Notes: generated by a model from the sequence alone, not told the origin. Positions 45,370 to 55,485 are shown, counted from the first letter of the stretch. The stretch is 64,000 nucleotides of DNA from Novosphingobium aquimarinum (GCF_009746585.1 NZ_WRPO01000001.1:186001-250000); one strand, 5' to 3'. Numbers and translations: made by a program.

Positions 45370-47184
45370 TCATTCCTCCTCGAAAAGGCCTGCAAGCTGC
45401 TCGATCATCGTGCCGCCGAGCTGCTCGGCGTCCATGATCGTAACGGCGCGGCGATAGTAGCGGGTGACGTCGTGGCCGATGCCGATGGCGACGAGCTGGA
45501 CCGGAGACTGCCGTTCGATCCATTCGATCACGCGCCGCAAGTGGGCTTCGAGATATCCCGCGCTGTTCACACTGAGCGTCGAATCGTCCACCGGCGCGCC
45601 ATCGGAAATGACCATCATCACCCGGCGATCCTCTGGTCGTGCGAGCAGTCGCGAATGCGCCCAAAGCAGCGCCTCGCCGTCGATATTTTCCTTGAGCAAC
45701 CCCTCGCGCATCATCAGGCCGAGGTTCTTGCGCGCACGGCGCCAGGGCTCGTCCGCCTTCTTGTAGACGATGTGGCGCAAGTCGTTGAGGCGGCCGGGAT
45801 GCTGCGGCTTGCCGCCCGCCAGCCAGGCCTCGCGGCTCTGCCCGCCCTTCCAGGCGCGCGTCGTGAAGCCCAGGATCTCGACCTTCACGCCGCAGCGTTC
45901 CAGCGTGCGCGCCAGCACGTCGGCACTGATCGCGGCGATCGAGATGGGACGGCCACGCATCGAGCCGGAATTGTCGATCAGCAGCGTGACGACCGTGTCC
46001 TTGAACTGGACATCGCGTTCGACTTTGTAGGACAGCGATTGCCCGGGCGAGACGACCACGCGAGCGAGCCGCGCGGCATCGAGCAGGCCTTCTTCCTGAT
46101 CGAAATCCCAGGACCGGTTCTGTTGCGCCATCAGCCGGCGCTGCAGCCGATTGGCGAGCCGCGTGACGACGCCCTGCAGCCCCTTGAGCTGCGCATCGAG
46201 ATAGGCGCGCAGGCGAGTCAGCTCTTCGTCGTCGCACAAATCGGACGCGGCCGTGATCTCGTCGAACTTTTCGGTGAACACCTCGTAGTCGAAGCTGTCG
46301 GGAATGTCGGTCCAGGGACGATTGGGGCGGACCGGCATCATGCCTTCTTCGCCATCGTCCCCGGCTTCGCCGTCTTCCATTTCGTCCGACGCGTCGCTTT
46401 CGGACTCGCTCTCGCCCTCGTCCTGCCCTTCGCTGGGTTCGGCGGCCACTTCGCCGGGCTGCTGCTCCTGCCCCTGGTCGTCGCCGGCCTGCTCTTCCTC
46501 GGTCTCCTCGTCGCCGTCCATGTCGTCGGCGTCGTCGGGTTCCTGCGGCACGTCCTCGGCCCGCGTCAGCTCCAGATGCTGCAACATGTCGAGCGAGAGC
46601 GACTGGAACGCCTGCTGATCGTCGAGCCGATCGGCGAGCGCGTCGAAATCGGCGGCGGCGCTGCCCTCGATCCATTGGCGCAGCATCGCCACGCCCTTCT
46701 CGGCCACCTTGGGTATGGCTTGCCCCGTGAGCCGTTCGCGCAGCAGCAGGGAAAGCGCGGTCGGGATCGGCACTTCGTCGGCCGCGGCCGCTCGTGCGAT
46801 CGGGTCCGAAGCCATCCGCACATCCATCGAGGCATCGAGGTTGGCGCGGATGCCCGAATAGCCATTGGCACCGAGCGCTTCGTATCGCACCCGCTCTACC
46901 GCATCGTAGCACGCCCGCGCGATCGGATCGGTCGGTGCCGAGCGCGCGTGCACACCCTCGTTATGATGACGCAGCTTGAGCGCGAAGCTGTCAGCAAAGC
47001 CGCGCGCTTCCATGGCCGCGCCAAGCGGCAGGCTGCGCCCCGGCATCGGCACGCGAAACTGCTTGCCCGCGGCGGCGGGAGCTTCGGCAGTCCAGTTGAC
47101 GTCGACCTCGGCATCGTGCGCGAGGGCGCGGCTGGCGCCGGTCAGGACGGACTTGAAGCGATCGGAGGGGGATTCGTCGGACAT
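45370..47184 (-). CDS. cobT: CobT-type cobaltochelatase subunit
   Basis: 604 aa. Three parts: an N-terminal CobT domain, a long acidic Glu/Asp/Ser-rich linker (about residues 205-280), and a C-terminal von Willebrand A domain with metal-ion site [13 protein letters not shown]. Together with CobS (AAA+ ATPase) it drives cobalt insertion into hydrogenobyrinate diamide. Neither CobS nor other cob genes are adjacent. A 228-base A/T-rich spacer follows its stop without a convincing gene. Confidence 0.9.
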   Translation of the reverse strand: MSDESPSDRFKSVLTGASRALAHDAEVDVNWTAEAPAAAGKQFRVPMPGRSLPLGAAMEARGFADSFALKLRHHNEGVHARSAPTDPIARACYDAVERVRYEALGANGYSGIRANLDASMDVRMASDPIARAAAADEVPIPTALSLLLRERLTGQAIPKVAEKGVAMLRQWIEGSAAADFDALADRLDDQQAFQSLSLDMLQHLELTRAEDVPQEPDDADDMDGDEETEEEQAGDDQGQEQQPGEVAAEPSEGQDEGESESESDASDEMEDGEAGDDGEEGMMPVRPNRPWTDIPDSFDYEVFTEKFDEITAASDLCDDEELTRLRAYLDAQLKGLQGVVTRLANRLQRRLMAQQNRSWDFDQEEGLLDAARLARVVVSPGQSLSYKVERDVQFKDTVVTLLIDNSGSMRGRPISIAAISADVLARTLERCGVKVEILGFTTRAWKGGQSREAWLAGGKPQHPGRLNDLRHIVYKKADEPWRRARKNLGLMMREGLLKENIDGEALLWAHSRLLARPEDRRVMMVISDGAPVDDSTLSVNSAGYLEAHLRRVIEWIERQSPVQLVAIGIGHDVTRYYRRAVTIMDAEQLGGTMIEQLAGLFEEE

Positions 47185-47308
47185 CGCCTCCCCCGCTAGC
47201 GCATGCGTCGCGCAGGCTCAAACGCTGCGGCGCACAATCGCGTTGCCCGAAGGGGGGCGGGGGCTCCTCCCCTACCCCGGCACCAATCCGGTCCCGACGC
47301 AAGGAACT

Positions 47309-47399
47309 CGTCACCCTGAACGTGTTTCAGGGTCCATTTCTCCTCGCGCGCCGGCAATTCGGGGGGCGGGATGCACGCTGAAACGCGTTCAGCCTGACG
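47309..47399. repeat. Intergenic imperfect inverted repeat (REP/BIME-like)
   Basis: CGTCACCCTGAACGTGTTTC at 47309-47328 matches in reverse CGTCAGGCTGAACGCGTTTC (47380-47399) with three differences. The left arm itself folds as CCCTGAA/TTCAGGG. It sits in the 246-base spacer between transaldolase and cobT. It looks like a dispersed palindromic repeat unit; no second copy was seen in this window. Confidence 0.7.
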
Positions 47400-47430
47400 G
47401 TCGGAAGGTGGGGGCGTCGGTTTAAGCTTC

Positions 47431-48081
47431 CTAGATTGTCTGACCGGTCTTGGCCCAGTCGGCGAGGAAGCCTTCGATGCCCTTGTCGGTGAGGACGTGC
47501 TTGAACAGGCCCTTGATGACCGCAGGCGGCGCGGTCATCACGTCGGCCCCGATCCGGGCGCATTCCAGCACGTGCACGCCATGGCGGATGGAGGCGGCCA
47601 GGATTTCGGTTTCGTAGGCGTAGTTGTCGTAGATCAGCCGGATGTCGCGGATCAGGTCGAGTCCGTCGAAGCCGTTGTCGTCGTGCCGGCCGATGAAGGG
47701 CGAGATGAAGCTCGCTCCCGCCTTGGCGGCGAGCAGCGCCTGGTTGGCCGAGAAGCACAGCGTGACGTTGACCATCGTTCCGTCGCCGGTGAGCTTCTTG
47801 CAGGTCTTGAGGCCGTCGATCGTGAGCGGCACCTTGATGCACACATTGTCCGCGATCTTGCGCAGCACTTCGGCCTCGCGCATCATTTCCGCGTGATCGA
47901 GCGCGACCACTTCGGCGCTGACCGGCCCATCCACGAGACCGCAGATTTCCTTGGTCACTTCCATAAAATCCCGCCCCGACTTGTGAATCAGCGAGGGATT
48001 GGTGGTGACGCCGTCGAGCAGTCCGGTCTCGGCCAGCTCGGCGATTTCCTTGGTATCGGCGGTATCGACGAAGAATTTCAT
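47431..48081 (-). CDS. Transaldolase/fructose-6-phosphate aldolase-like protein
   Basis: 216 aa, the short TalC/FSA type of transaldolase. [16 protein letters not shown] at the N-terminus and the Schiff-base lysine in [13 protein letters not shown]. Other motifs are [13 protein letters not shown] and [11 protein letters not shown]. Works in the pentose phosphate pathway as transaldolase, or as an aldolase on fructose 6-phosphate; sequence alone does not decide. Confidence 0.92.
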   Translation of the reverse strand: MKFFVDTADTKEIAELAETGLLDGVTTNPSLIHKSGRDFMEVTKEICGLVDGPVSAEVVALDHAEMMREAEVLRKIADNVCIKVPLTIDGLKTCKKLTGDGTMVNVTLCFSANQALLAAKAGASFISPFIGRHDDNGFDGLDLIRDIRLIYDNYAYETEILAASIRHGVHVLECARIGADVMTAPPAVIKGLFKHVLTDKGIEGFLADWAKTGQTI

Positions 48082-48137
48082 GTCAGCTCCCGGAAGCGAA
48101 TCGCGCCGGACGCTATAGGGTTATGACCTCGTGCGGG

Positions 48138-48866
48138 CTAGAGCAGCTTCAGCGCTCCGATCAGTAGCGGGTCGTTGGTCGAGGCCGGATCCTGGCGGAT
48201 CTTCGATTCTTCGGCGCCCACCTGATACCAGATCGCGTTGTCGGCCTCGAGCGCGAGGGCCTTGGCGGCATCGGCGACGTTCACGCCCGAAAGCGCCGCC
48301 AGGGCCTGACCGACGATCGGATTGTCGGCCGCGCTCATCGTGTCCTGCAACTGGGGGATCATCGCGTTGACGAGCGCGGGCCCCATGGCGGAGCGCAGCA
48401 GCGTCGTCGCCGCAGTCGGTTCGTCACTGCGCAGCACGGCGTAGGCGTCGGGGATCGAGATGTTGCGCACTGCTTCCGCCACGACCGGGGCCGCGCGGCG
48501 CGCGCCGTCTTCCGCGAAGCGGTTGAGCTGGCGCTGGAGCTGCTCGCGGAACGGCTTCGAAGCAAGGACACCCTTGAACGCACCGGTCGACTTGCCGAAC
48601 AGCGTCGGCATGTCGACGCGGGCCACGGCGCTGTTCCAGAAACCGTCCTGAGCGGTAAGACTGGTGAAGGCGCGGCGCGTGGAAACGTCCAGCAAGCGAC
48701 GGATCACCGCGCTGTAATCCATGCTCGTGCCGCCACTGGCACCGCCGCCCATGGTCGTCGCGCAGCCCGGCAGGACCGCGAGCGACGACAGCGCGATGCC
48801 ACCCAAAAGCATGCGTCTGCGGCTCACTTGATCGATCATATTCGAATTCCGTCCCCAGTCCTGCAT
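48138..48866 (-). CDS. DUF4197 lipoprotein, possible Tat substrate
   Basis: 242 aa. ATG 48866 is chosen because AGGAG lies six bases upstream. The N-terminus MQDWGRNSNMIDQVSRRRML leads to a lipobox LPGC (Cys near residue 36), with the twin-arginine-like SRRRMLLGG before the hydrophobic core. The mature part is DUF4197-like: ALRLL-type helices and DNPIVGQALAALSGVNVADA. Probably an envelope lipoprotein; function unknown. Divergent from priA. Confidence 0.85.
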   Translation of the reverse strand: MQDWGRNSNMIDQVSRRRMLLGGIALSSLAVLPGCATTMGGGASGGTSMDYSAVIRRLLDVSTRRAFTSLTAQDGFWNSAVARVDMPTLFGKSTGAFKGVLASKPFREQLQRQLNRFAEDGARRAAPVVAEAVRNISIPDAYAVLRSDEPTAATTLLRSAMGPALVNAMIPQLQDTMSAADNPIVGQALAALSGVNVADAAKALALEADNAIWYQVGAEESKIRQDPASTNDPLLIGALKLL

Positions 48867-48916
48867 CACCCACTCCTTTTGCGAGACACGCTCGCCTGCC
48901 TATATCAGGCGCGTTT

Positions 48917-51082
48917 ATGCAACGCGTCCGTCTTCTCGTCTTCAACGCCGCGCTTGGCGCGCTCGATTACCGGGTCCCGGACGGGATGCAGGTCGAGGTC
49001 GGGTCGGTCGTAGTCGCTCCGCTCGGCCCGCGCCAGATTCTTGGCATCGTGTGGGAACCGGAACGTCTGAAAACTCAGGAGGTGCCCGAGGCGAAGCTGC
49101 GTCCACTGCTGGAAGTCATGCCCGTTCCTCCGCTGCCCGCCGAATTGCGCCGTCTGATCGAATGGACGGCGGACTACTACTGCGCATCCTTGGCCGGCGT
49201 CGCGCGGATGGCGCTGGGCAGTACCGGCGCGCTGCGCGGCGGGGGCACGACCACCGAATATCGCCTTACGGGCGCGGAACCCGCGCGGATGACGCCGCAA
49301 CGCGCGGCGGCCCTCGATGCCTTGCAGGGCGAACAAGGCTCGATCCGCGAGCTGGCCGAGCTTGCCTCGGTATCGGAAGGCGTCTTGCGCGGCATGGTCG
49401 GTGCGGGCCTGCTGGAAGCCGTGCTGGTCGATCTCGACCGGCCCTATCCGACCCCACGCCCCGAACACGCCCCGCCCGATCTCAACCCCGGTCAGCGCGA
49501 GGCCAGCGACACGCTGGTCGCCGCCGTGGCGAAGCGCAAGTTCGCCCCGTTTCTGCTCGACGGCGTCACGGGTTCGGGCAAGACCGAATGCTATTTCGAA
49601 GCGGTCGCCGAAGCCGTGCGCGAGGGTCGGCAAGTGCTGGTGCTGCTGCCCGAGATTGCGCTCACCGAAAATTTCCTGCGCCGCTTCGAGCAGCGCTTCG
49701 GCGTCGCCCCGGTGCTGTGGCATTCCTCGCGCAAGGCGAGCGAGCGGCGCCGCGCCTGGCGCGCGATCGTGCACGGTCAGGCCCAAGTGGTGGTCGGCGC
49801 GCGATCGGCGCTGTTCCTGCCCTTTGCCGATCTCGGCCTGATCATTGTCGACGAAGCGCATGAGGTGTCGTTCAAGCAGGACGATGGGGTGCGCTACAAT
49901 GCGCGCGACGTGGCCGTGATCCGCGCCCGGTTCGAGCAGGTCCCCGTCGTGCTTGCCAGCGCCACACCCGCGCTCGAATCGATGCAACTTGCCGAAGCGG
50001 GCATCTACACGCGCATCGAGCTGCCCGACCGGTTCGGCGGCGCCAGCATGCCAGACATAGCGGCGCTCGACTTGCGCAAACACCCGCCCGAACGAGGTCG
50101 CTGGCTGGCCCCGCCGGTGGTTGAGGCGATGCAGCAGCGGCTGGAGCGCGGCGAGCAATCCCTGCTGTTCTTAAACCGCCGGGGCTATGCGCCGCTGACG
50201 CTTTGCCGCAATTGCGGATACCGCTTCCAGTGCCCCAACTGCTCCGCCTGGCTGGTCGAGCATCGCTTCAGCCAGCGGCTCGCCTGCCACCATTGCGGCC
50301 ATGAAGTCCCCGCGCCCGAGACGTGCCCTGATTGCGGGACCGCCGATTGCCTCGTGGCTTGCGGGCCCGGGGTCGAGCGAATCGCGGACGAAGTGGCCGA
50401 GATCATGCCCGAGGCGCGCGTGGCAGTGGTCACGTCCGATACGCTGGGCAATGCGGAAGCGGTCAATGCCTTCGTGGCCGCCGCTGAGGAAGGCGCGATC
50501 GACGTGATCGTCGGCACGCAGCTGGTCACCAAGGGTTATCACTTCCCGGAACTGACGTTCGTGGGCGTGGTGGATGCGGACCTTGGCCTGGAAGGCGGGG
50601 ACTTGCGCGCAGCGGAGCGTACTTATCAGCAGATCGCGCAAGTCGCAGGCCGCGCCGGTCGCGGGGAGAAGCCGGGCGAAGTCCTGCTGCAGACGCGCCA
50701 CCCCGAAGCCTCGGTGATTGCCGCGCTGGCGGCGGGGGACCGCGATTCGTTCTACACCGCCGAAACGAGCGCGCGGCGAGATGCTGGCGCCCCGCCGTTC
50801 GGGCGCTGGGCCGCGATCATCGTCTCGAGCGAGGATCAGGCCGAAGCGCGCGACGTGGCCCGCGCGATCGGCGGGCGCGCGCCCGATGCGCCCGACATCG
50901 TGGTGTTCGGTCCCGCCCCCGCGCCGATGGCGCTGCTACGTGGACGCTATCGCTTTCGCCTGCTCATCAACGCCCGCCGGTCGGCCGAATTGCAGCGCAC
51001 TTTGCGCGAATGGCTCGATCCCTTCGATTTTCCGCGCAGCGTGCGCGTGAACATCGACGTCGATCCCTACAGCTTCGTGTGA
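48917..51082 (+). CDS. priA: Primosomal protein N' (PriA helicase)
   Basis: 721 aa. An N-terminal DNA-binding region is followed by a superfamily 2 helicase with Walker A LDGVTGSGKTECYF and DEAH box IVDEAHEVSFKQDD. Eight zinc-binding cysteines follow in CRNCGYRFQCPNC and CHHCGHEVPAPETCPDCG. Restarts replication at stalled or repaired forks. MQRVRLLVFNAALGALDYRV is the family N-terminus. Confidence 0.96.
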   Translation: MQRVRLLVFNAALGALDYRVPDGMQVEVGSVVVAPLGPRQILGIVWEPERLKTQEVPEAKLRPLLEVMPVPPLPAELRRLIEWTADYYCASLAGVARMALGSTGALRGGGTTTEYRLTGAEPARMTPQRAAALDALQGEQGSIRELAELASVSEGVLRGMVGAGLLEAVLVDLDRPYPTPRPEHAPPDLNPGQREASDTLVAAVAKRKFAPFLLDGVTGSGKTECYFEAVAEAVREGRQVLVLLPEIALTENFLRRFEQRFGVAPVLWHSSRKASERRRAWRAIVHGQAQVVVGARSALFLPFADLGLIIVDEAHEVSFKQDDGVRYNARDVAVIRARFEQVPVVLASATPALESMQLAEAGIYTRIELPDRFGGASMPDIAALDLRKHPPERGRWLAPPVVEAMQQRLERGEQSLLFLNRRGYAPLTLCRNCGYRFQCPNCSAWLVEHRFSQRLACHHCGHEVPAPETCPDCGTADCLVACGPGVERIADEVAEIMPEARVAVVTSDTLGNAEAVNAFVAAAEEGAIDVIVGTQLVTKGYHFPELTFVGVVDADLGLEGGDLRAAERTYQQIAQVAGRAGRGEKPGEVLLQTRHPEASVIAALAAGDRDSFYTAETSARRDAGAPPFGRWAAIIVSSEDQAEARDVARAIGGRAPDAPDIVVFGPAPAPMALLRGRYRFRLLINARRSAELQRTLREWLDPFDFPRSVRVNIDVDPYSFV

Positions 51083-51144
51083 GCACCCGCGCTCGGCCGC
51101 AACCGGCTTGCCGCGTGCCCTTCCGAAGGTCTAGGCCGCATCCC

Positions 51145-52617
51145 ATGCGCATGCGCACCGCCCTGCTCCGCGTCCTCGCGCTCGTCGCAGTTCTGCTCGC
51201 GCCGGCGGTCCGTGCCGAGGAATGGCTCCGCGCCAGTGCCCCCGGCTTTATCGTCTATTCGCAAGGCGAACCGGCGACGCTGGCGAGAATGGTCGAAGAT
51301 CTGGAGCGCTACGACGCCGCGCTGCACCTGGAAATGGGCGTACCGGACGGTCCCCCGGGCGCACCGCTCACGATCTATCTGTTCAAGGATCCCAAGGCGG
51401 TGGCAAATATGCTGTCACGCAACCACGTCGCCGGATTCTACGCGCCGCGGATCGACGGCAGCGTCATCTTCTCCCACCGCAAGGAAAGCGGCAAGGCTGG
51501 CCCCAGCGCGCGCGAAACGCTGTTCCATGAGTACGCGCACCACTTCATGTTCCGCCACATCGCCGCGCCCTGGCCCGCCTGGTACCGCGAGGGCTACGCC
51601 GACTACGTCAGCACGCTTACGCTTCTGCCCGATGGCCGCTTTACCATCGGGCGCCCCGCGCTGTTTCGGCTGGGCACCGCACGCCGCAAGAGCGTGCCGC
51701 TGCTGACGCTGCTGGAAGAAGACGAAGGCGCTTATCCCGAAGGCAAGGAACGTTGGTTCTATGCCAATGCCTGGTTGCTGGTGCATTTGCTGCGAAACGA
51801 TCCGCTATTGGGGCGCAGGCTGGATGCATATCTCGACGCGTTGACCAGGGGTGAGGCGCATGATGTGGCGCTGCTCGAACTGGGCAACGTTTCGCTGATC
51901 GAACAGCGAATGCGCGATCACGCGGCAAGCGCCATGGTCGAGCGGGTATCGACCATGGCGCTTGCCCCCCCGAAGCCCGCGAGGATCGAACCGCTCGACG
52001 GCCCGGCCTCGCGCCTGCTCGAACTCGAGCTGACCTGGCAGTTCGGCAAGGATCGTGAGCGGACGCTGGCCGAGCTGGGCACGCTTGCCGCCGATCATCC
52101 GGACCGCGCCGACATTGCGTATCGCTATGCCGTCGCGCTGTCGCAGCTGGACAAGCCGGAAGCGGAAGGCCAGGCCGACCGCGTACTTGCTCTCGATCCG
52201 CAGATGGCGCGCGCGCTGGTGATGAAGGCTGAGCTCCTGCGCAAGCGGCGCGGCCCGAAAGCGCAAGTCCAAGCCTACATGGCCGAGGCCGCCCGCCTCG
52301 CGCCCGACGATCCCCTGGTCCAGCTGGCCTACTATCAGACGCGCGTGAAAGATGGCCGCGTCTCGGCAATCGAGGCGTTCCCTCTGATCGAGCGCGCCTA
52401 TAGCCTTGCTTCGGAAGTGCCGAAGCTGCGCCTGACTTATGCTCTGGCCCTCGCCGCCCAAGGGCGCCTGGACGAGGGCGAAGCACTGCTGGTCCGGCTG
52501 GCAGGCGAACCCGAATCCAGCGTCAAGGCGAAGGCTGCACTCCAGCGCTTCCGCGAGATTCGCGTCGCACGCGAACAGGCCGGCGCCGGAAAGGCCCCAC
52601 GCGCCGAGGCGAACTAG
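51145..52617 (+). CDS. Second secreted gluzincin-like peptidase with TPR repeats
   Basis: 490 aa. Signal peptide ending near APAVRA. The same plan as the gene at 41951: an opening like EWLRASAPGFIVYSQGEPAT, the zinc motif LFHEYAHHFMF, then WYREGYADYVSTL, and C-terminal TPR helices (RADIAYRYAVALSQLDKPEA). Likely a periplasmic metallopeptidase or a non-catalytic relative; substrate unknown. It follows priA by 62 bases on the same strand. Confidence 0.85.
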   Translation: MRMRTALLRVLALVAVLLAPAVRAEEWLRASAPGFIVYSQGEPATLARMVEDLERYDAALHLEMGVPDGPPGAPLTIYLFKDPKAVANMLSRNHVAGFYAPRIDGSVIFSHRKESGKAGPSARETLFHEYAHHFMFRHIAAPWPAWYREGYADYVSTLTLLPDGRFTIGRPALFRLGTARRKSVPLLTLLEEDEGAYPEGKERWFYANAWLLVHLLRNDPLLGRRLDAYLDALTRGEAHDVALLELGNVSLIEQRMRDHAASAMVERVSTMALAPPKPARIEPLDGPASRLLELELTWQFGKDRERTLAELGTLAADHPDRADIAYRYAVALSQLDKPEAEGQADRVLALDPQMARALVMKAELLRKRRGPKAQVQAYMAEAARLAPDDPLVQLAYYQTRVKDGRVSAIEAFPLIERAYSLASEVPKLRLTYALALAAQGRLDEGEALLVRLAGEPESSVKAKAALQRFREIRVAREQAGAGKAPRAEAN

Positions 52618-52682
52618 CGCCGCGATTCCGCCCCATCGGGCATCCCAGGGCACTGCAAGCGGGCTTGTCCGTTAGCCTTGCC

Positions 52683-54239
52683 ATGACTCGACCGATCCTC
52701 GTCCCCATCCTTGGCGATCAGCTTACCCGTACGCTCGCGTCTCTGCGCGGCATGACCAAGGCCGATACCGTCGTGCTGATGATGGAAGTGCGCGAGGAAG
52801 CGACGTACGTGAAGCATCACAAGCAAAAGCTCGTGCTGATCTTTTCCGCAATGCGCCACTTCGCTGAGGAATTGCGGCAGGCGGGCTGGCACGTCGATTA
52901 CATCGCGCTCGACGATCCCGAAAACTCCGGCAGCTTCAGCGGAGAAGTCGAACGCGCGATCCAGCGCCACGATCCCGAACGCATCCGCATTGTCGAGTCC
53001 GGCGAATGGCGCGTGCGCGAGATGATCGATGATTGGCCCGACGCCTTCGATCGCGACGTCGAAGTGCTGGCCGACGATCGGTTTTTGTGCGCGATCCACG
53101 AATTCGCTGATTGGGCGGAGGATCGCGACAACTTGCGAATGGAAGCCTTCTATCGCGATATGCGCCGCCGAACCGGGCTTCTCATGGAAGGGGACGAACC
53201 GGCGGGCGGCCAGTGGAACTACGACAAGCAGAACCGCGCTTCGCCCGACGATGACATGCGCGCCCCGCCCGCCCCAAGCTTCAAGCCCGACACGATGACG
53301 TGCGAAGTCATCGAAATGGTGGAACGTGAGTTTGCCGATCACTTCGGCTCGCTCGACCGGTTCCGTTGGCCGGTCACGTCGGATCAGGCCAAGTCCGTCC
53401 TGGACGCCTTCATCACCGAGCGCCTGCCCGATTTCGGCACTTATCAGGACGCGATGGTCTGCGGCGAGGACGACTTGTTCCACTCGCTGCTGTCGACTTC
53501 GATCAACCTTGGGCTGCTCGATCCGCTCGAGTGTTGCGAGCGCGCCGCCGAAGCCTGGCGCGAGGGTGATGCGCCGTTGAACGCGGTCGAAGGCTTCGTG
53601 CGCCAGATCATCGGCTGGCGCGAATATATCCGTGGCATGTACTGGCTGCAGATGCCGGACTTGCGCGAAGCCAACGCGTTAAAGGCGGAACGCGCCTTGC
53701 CCGAGTTCTACTGGACGGGCGAAACCGACATGCGCTGCCTTGCCGACTGCGTGCGCTCCACCCGCGACAACGCCCACGCGCATCATATCCAGCGGCTTAT
53801 GGTTCTGGGAAACTTCGCGCTGATCGCCGGTATCCGCCCGCAGGAAGTGGAAGACTGGTTCCTGGTGGTCTACGCCGATGCGTACGAATGGGTAGAGCTG
53901 CCGAACGTGGCGGCGATGGCGCTATGGGCGGACGAGGGAAAGCTGGCGTCCAAACCCTATGCGGCGAGCGGCAATTACATCAACAAGATGTCCGACTATT
54001 GTGGACAATGCGCCTATTCGGTCTCGAAGAAGCACGGGGAAGGCGCTTGCTCGTTCAATCCGCTCTACTGGCATTTCATGGACCGCCACCGCGAGCGCTT
54101 CGAGAACAATCCGCGCATCAGCCGCGTCTACGCCACTTGGGACCGCATGGATGCGGACAAGCGCAAGGCGTATCTGGAAAGCGCGGAAGCGTTTCTGGAT
54201 AGCCTGAAACCCGCTGAGAATGGTTGGGCGCGGGCGTGA
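52683..54239 (+). CDS. Iron-sulfur bacterial cryptochrome/photolyase (FeS-BCP, PhrB-like)
   Basis: 518 aa. Begins MTRPILVPILGDQLTRTLAS, typical of the FeS-BCP group. The [4Fe-4S] ligands C356, C440, C443 (YCGQCAYS) and C456 (GACSFN) have almost the spacing of Agrobacterium PhrB, a (6-4) photolyase. The FAD-binding region includes GWREYIRGMYW and RLMVLGNFALIAGIRPQEVE. It probably repairs UV photoproducts with blue light. Convergent with ada, their stops only 13 bases apart. Confidence 0.92.
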   Translation: MTRPILVPILGDQLTRTLASLRGMTKADTVVLMMEVREEATYVKHHKQKLVLIFSAMRHFAEELRQAGWHVDYIALDDPENSGSFSGEVERAIQRHDPERIRIVESGEWRVREMIDDWPDAFDRDVEVLADDRFLCAIHEFADWAEDRDNLRMEAFYRDMRRRTGLLMEGDEPAGGQWNYDKQNRASPDDDMRAPPAPSFKPDTMTCEVIEMVEREFADHFGSLDRFRWPVTSDQAKSVLDAFITERLPDFGTYQDAMVCGEDDLFHSLLSTSINLGLLDPLECCERAAEAWREGDAPLNAVEGFVRQIIGWREYIRGMYWLQMPDLREANALKAERALPEFYWTGETDMRCLADCVRSTRDNAHAHHIQRLMVLGNFALIAGIRPQEVEDWFLVVYADAYEWVELPNVAAMALWADEGKLASKPYAASGNYINKMSDYCGQCAYSVSKKHGEGACSFNPLYWHFMDRHRERFENNPRISRVYATWDRMDADKRKAYLESAEAFLDSLKPAENGWARA

Positions 54240-54252
54240 GGAAGAGATCGAT

Positions 54253-55299
54253 CTAACCACCATCCTTTGCCTCGCGCTTCAGCAGCTCCCGCTTGATCTC
54301 CAATCCATAGGCGTACCCGCCCAGCGTCCCGTCCGAGCGGATCACCCGGTGGCAGGGAATCAGCACTGCGACGTTGTTCGCGCCATTGGCAGAGCCTGCC
54401 GCCCTCACGGCCATCGGCTTACCCGCAGCTGCGGCAATCTGCGCATAGGATCGCGTTTCGCCCGGCGGAATACGGCGCAGCTCGCGCCACACCGCCTCCT
54501 GGAACGCAGTACCCTGCACGTCGAGCGGAATGGCGCGCGAATCGCCCGGCTGCTCGACCGCGCTGACGACGTCGGCAAGCAACTCGGCGAAGCCCTCACC
54601 GCCCTCTTCCAGCGTCGCGTTCGGGAAGCGTCGTGCCAACGCCTCCCGGTCTTCGTCGAAGGACAAGCGGCACACGCCTTTGTCGGTGGCCGCGACGAGC
54701 ATCGGGCCGAGCGTCGTATCGACCAGAGCCCAACGGATCGTGACGCCGCGGCCGCCGTCGCGCCACGCGCTCGGCTCCATGCCCATGCGCTCGCGGTTGG
54801 CCTCATAAAAGCGTGAAGGCGCACCGTACCCGGCCGCATAGACGGCTTTGGTGACGCTGGTGCCCTCGCTCAGCGCAGCGCCCGCACGCTCCGCGCGCAA
54901 GGCCCGCGCATAGGCAGCGGGCGATAGCCCGACCGCGCGTTTGAACACGCGCTGAAAATGCGTGCGGCTGTAACCAGTGGCTCGCGCCAGCCCGTCCAGC
55001 GACAGCATCTCGGATGATTCGCGCAGCAGTGCCAACGCGCGGGAGACGGCCTGCTCGTCGCGCGAGACCGCATCCGGCCGGCACCGCAGGCAAGGCCGCA
55101 AGCCCGCTTCCCGCGCCAGTTGCGGCGATGCATAGAAACGCACGTTCTCCCGCTTGGGATGACGCGCCGCACAGGACGGCCGGCAATAGATGCCGGTGGA
55201 ATGGACGCCGGTCACGAAGCGCCCATCGAACGCGCGGTCGCGCGCCAGCACCGCCTGCCAGGCGCGCGTATCATCTAGGTCATTCCCGACAGCAGACAT
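54253..55299 (-). CDS. ada: Ada: methyl-phosphotriester/O6-methylguanine methyltransferase and regulator
   Basis: 348 aa. N-terminal zinc/methyl-acceptor cysteines C39, C43, C70, C73 correspond to E. coli C38, C42, C69, C72. An AraC-type helix-turn-helix follows (LDGLARATGYSRTHFQRVFK). The C-terminal domain carries the second acceptor C316 in IPCHRVIRSDG. Repairs alkylated DNA and, when methylated, activates the adaptive response. AAGGATG lies six bases before the ATG. Confidence 0.95.
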   Translation of the reverse strand: MSAVGNDLDDTRAWQAVLARDRAFDGRFVTGVHSTGIYCRPSCAARHPKRENVRFYASPQLAREAGLRPCLRCRPDAVSRDEQAVSRALALLRESSEMLSLDGLARATGYSRTHFQRVFKRAVGLSPAAYARALRAERAGAALSEGTSVTKAVYAAGYGAPSRFYEANRERMGMEPSAWRDGGRGVTIRWALVDTTLGPMLVAATDKGVCRLSFDEDREALARRFPNATLEEGGEGFAELLADVVSAVEQPGDSRAIPLDVQGTAFQEAVWRELRRIPPGETRSYAQIAAAAGKPMAVRAAGSANGANNVAVLIPCHRVIRSDGTLGGYAYGLEIKRELLKREAKDGG

Positions 55300-55485
55300 G
55301 GACACATCCTTCGCTGTCGGATCTTCGGCATGCAAGCGCGCAAAGGGTGAAATTCGGTATGTCATCGCGAGCTCCATCAAGCTAGGAACCCCTCCTAGGC
55401 GGATCGGCGCTGCCCCGCTTCCCGAAGCTTGCGGTCAAACCCGAAGGCGCCCCGCGGCCCTCAAATCTTTTCGGAGAGCGACGAC

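Noticed and set aside
45138..45395. 85-codon minus-strand frame between cobT and nitroreductase
   Set aside because: Overlaps the end of cobT, has no ribosome site or family similarity; the TTG of nitroreductase with its own ribosome site explains the boundary.
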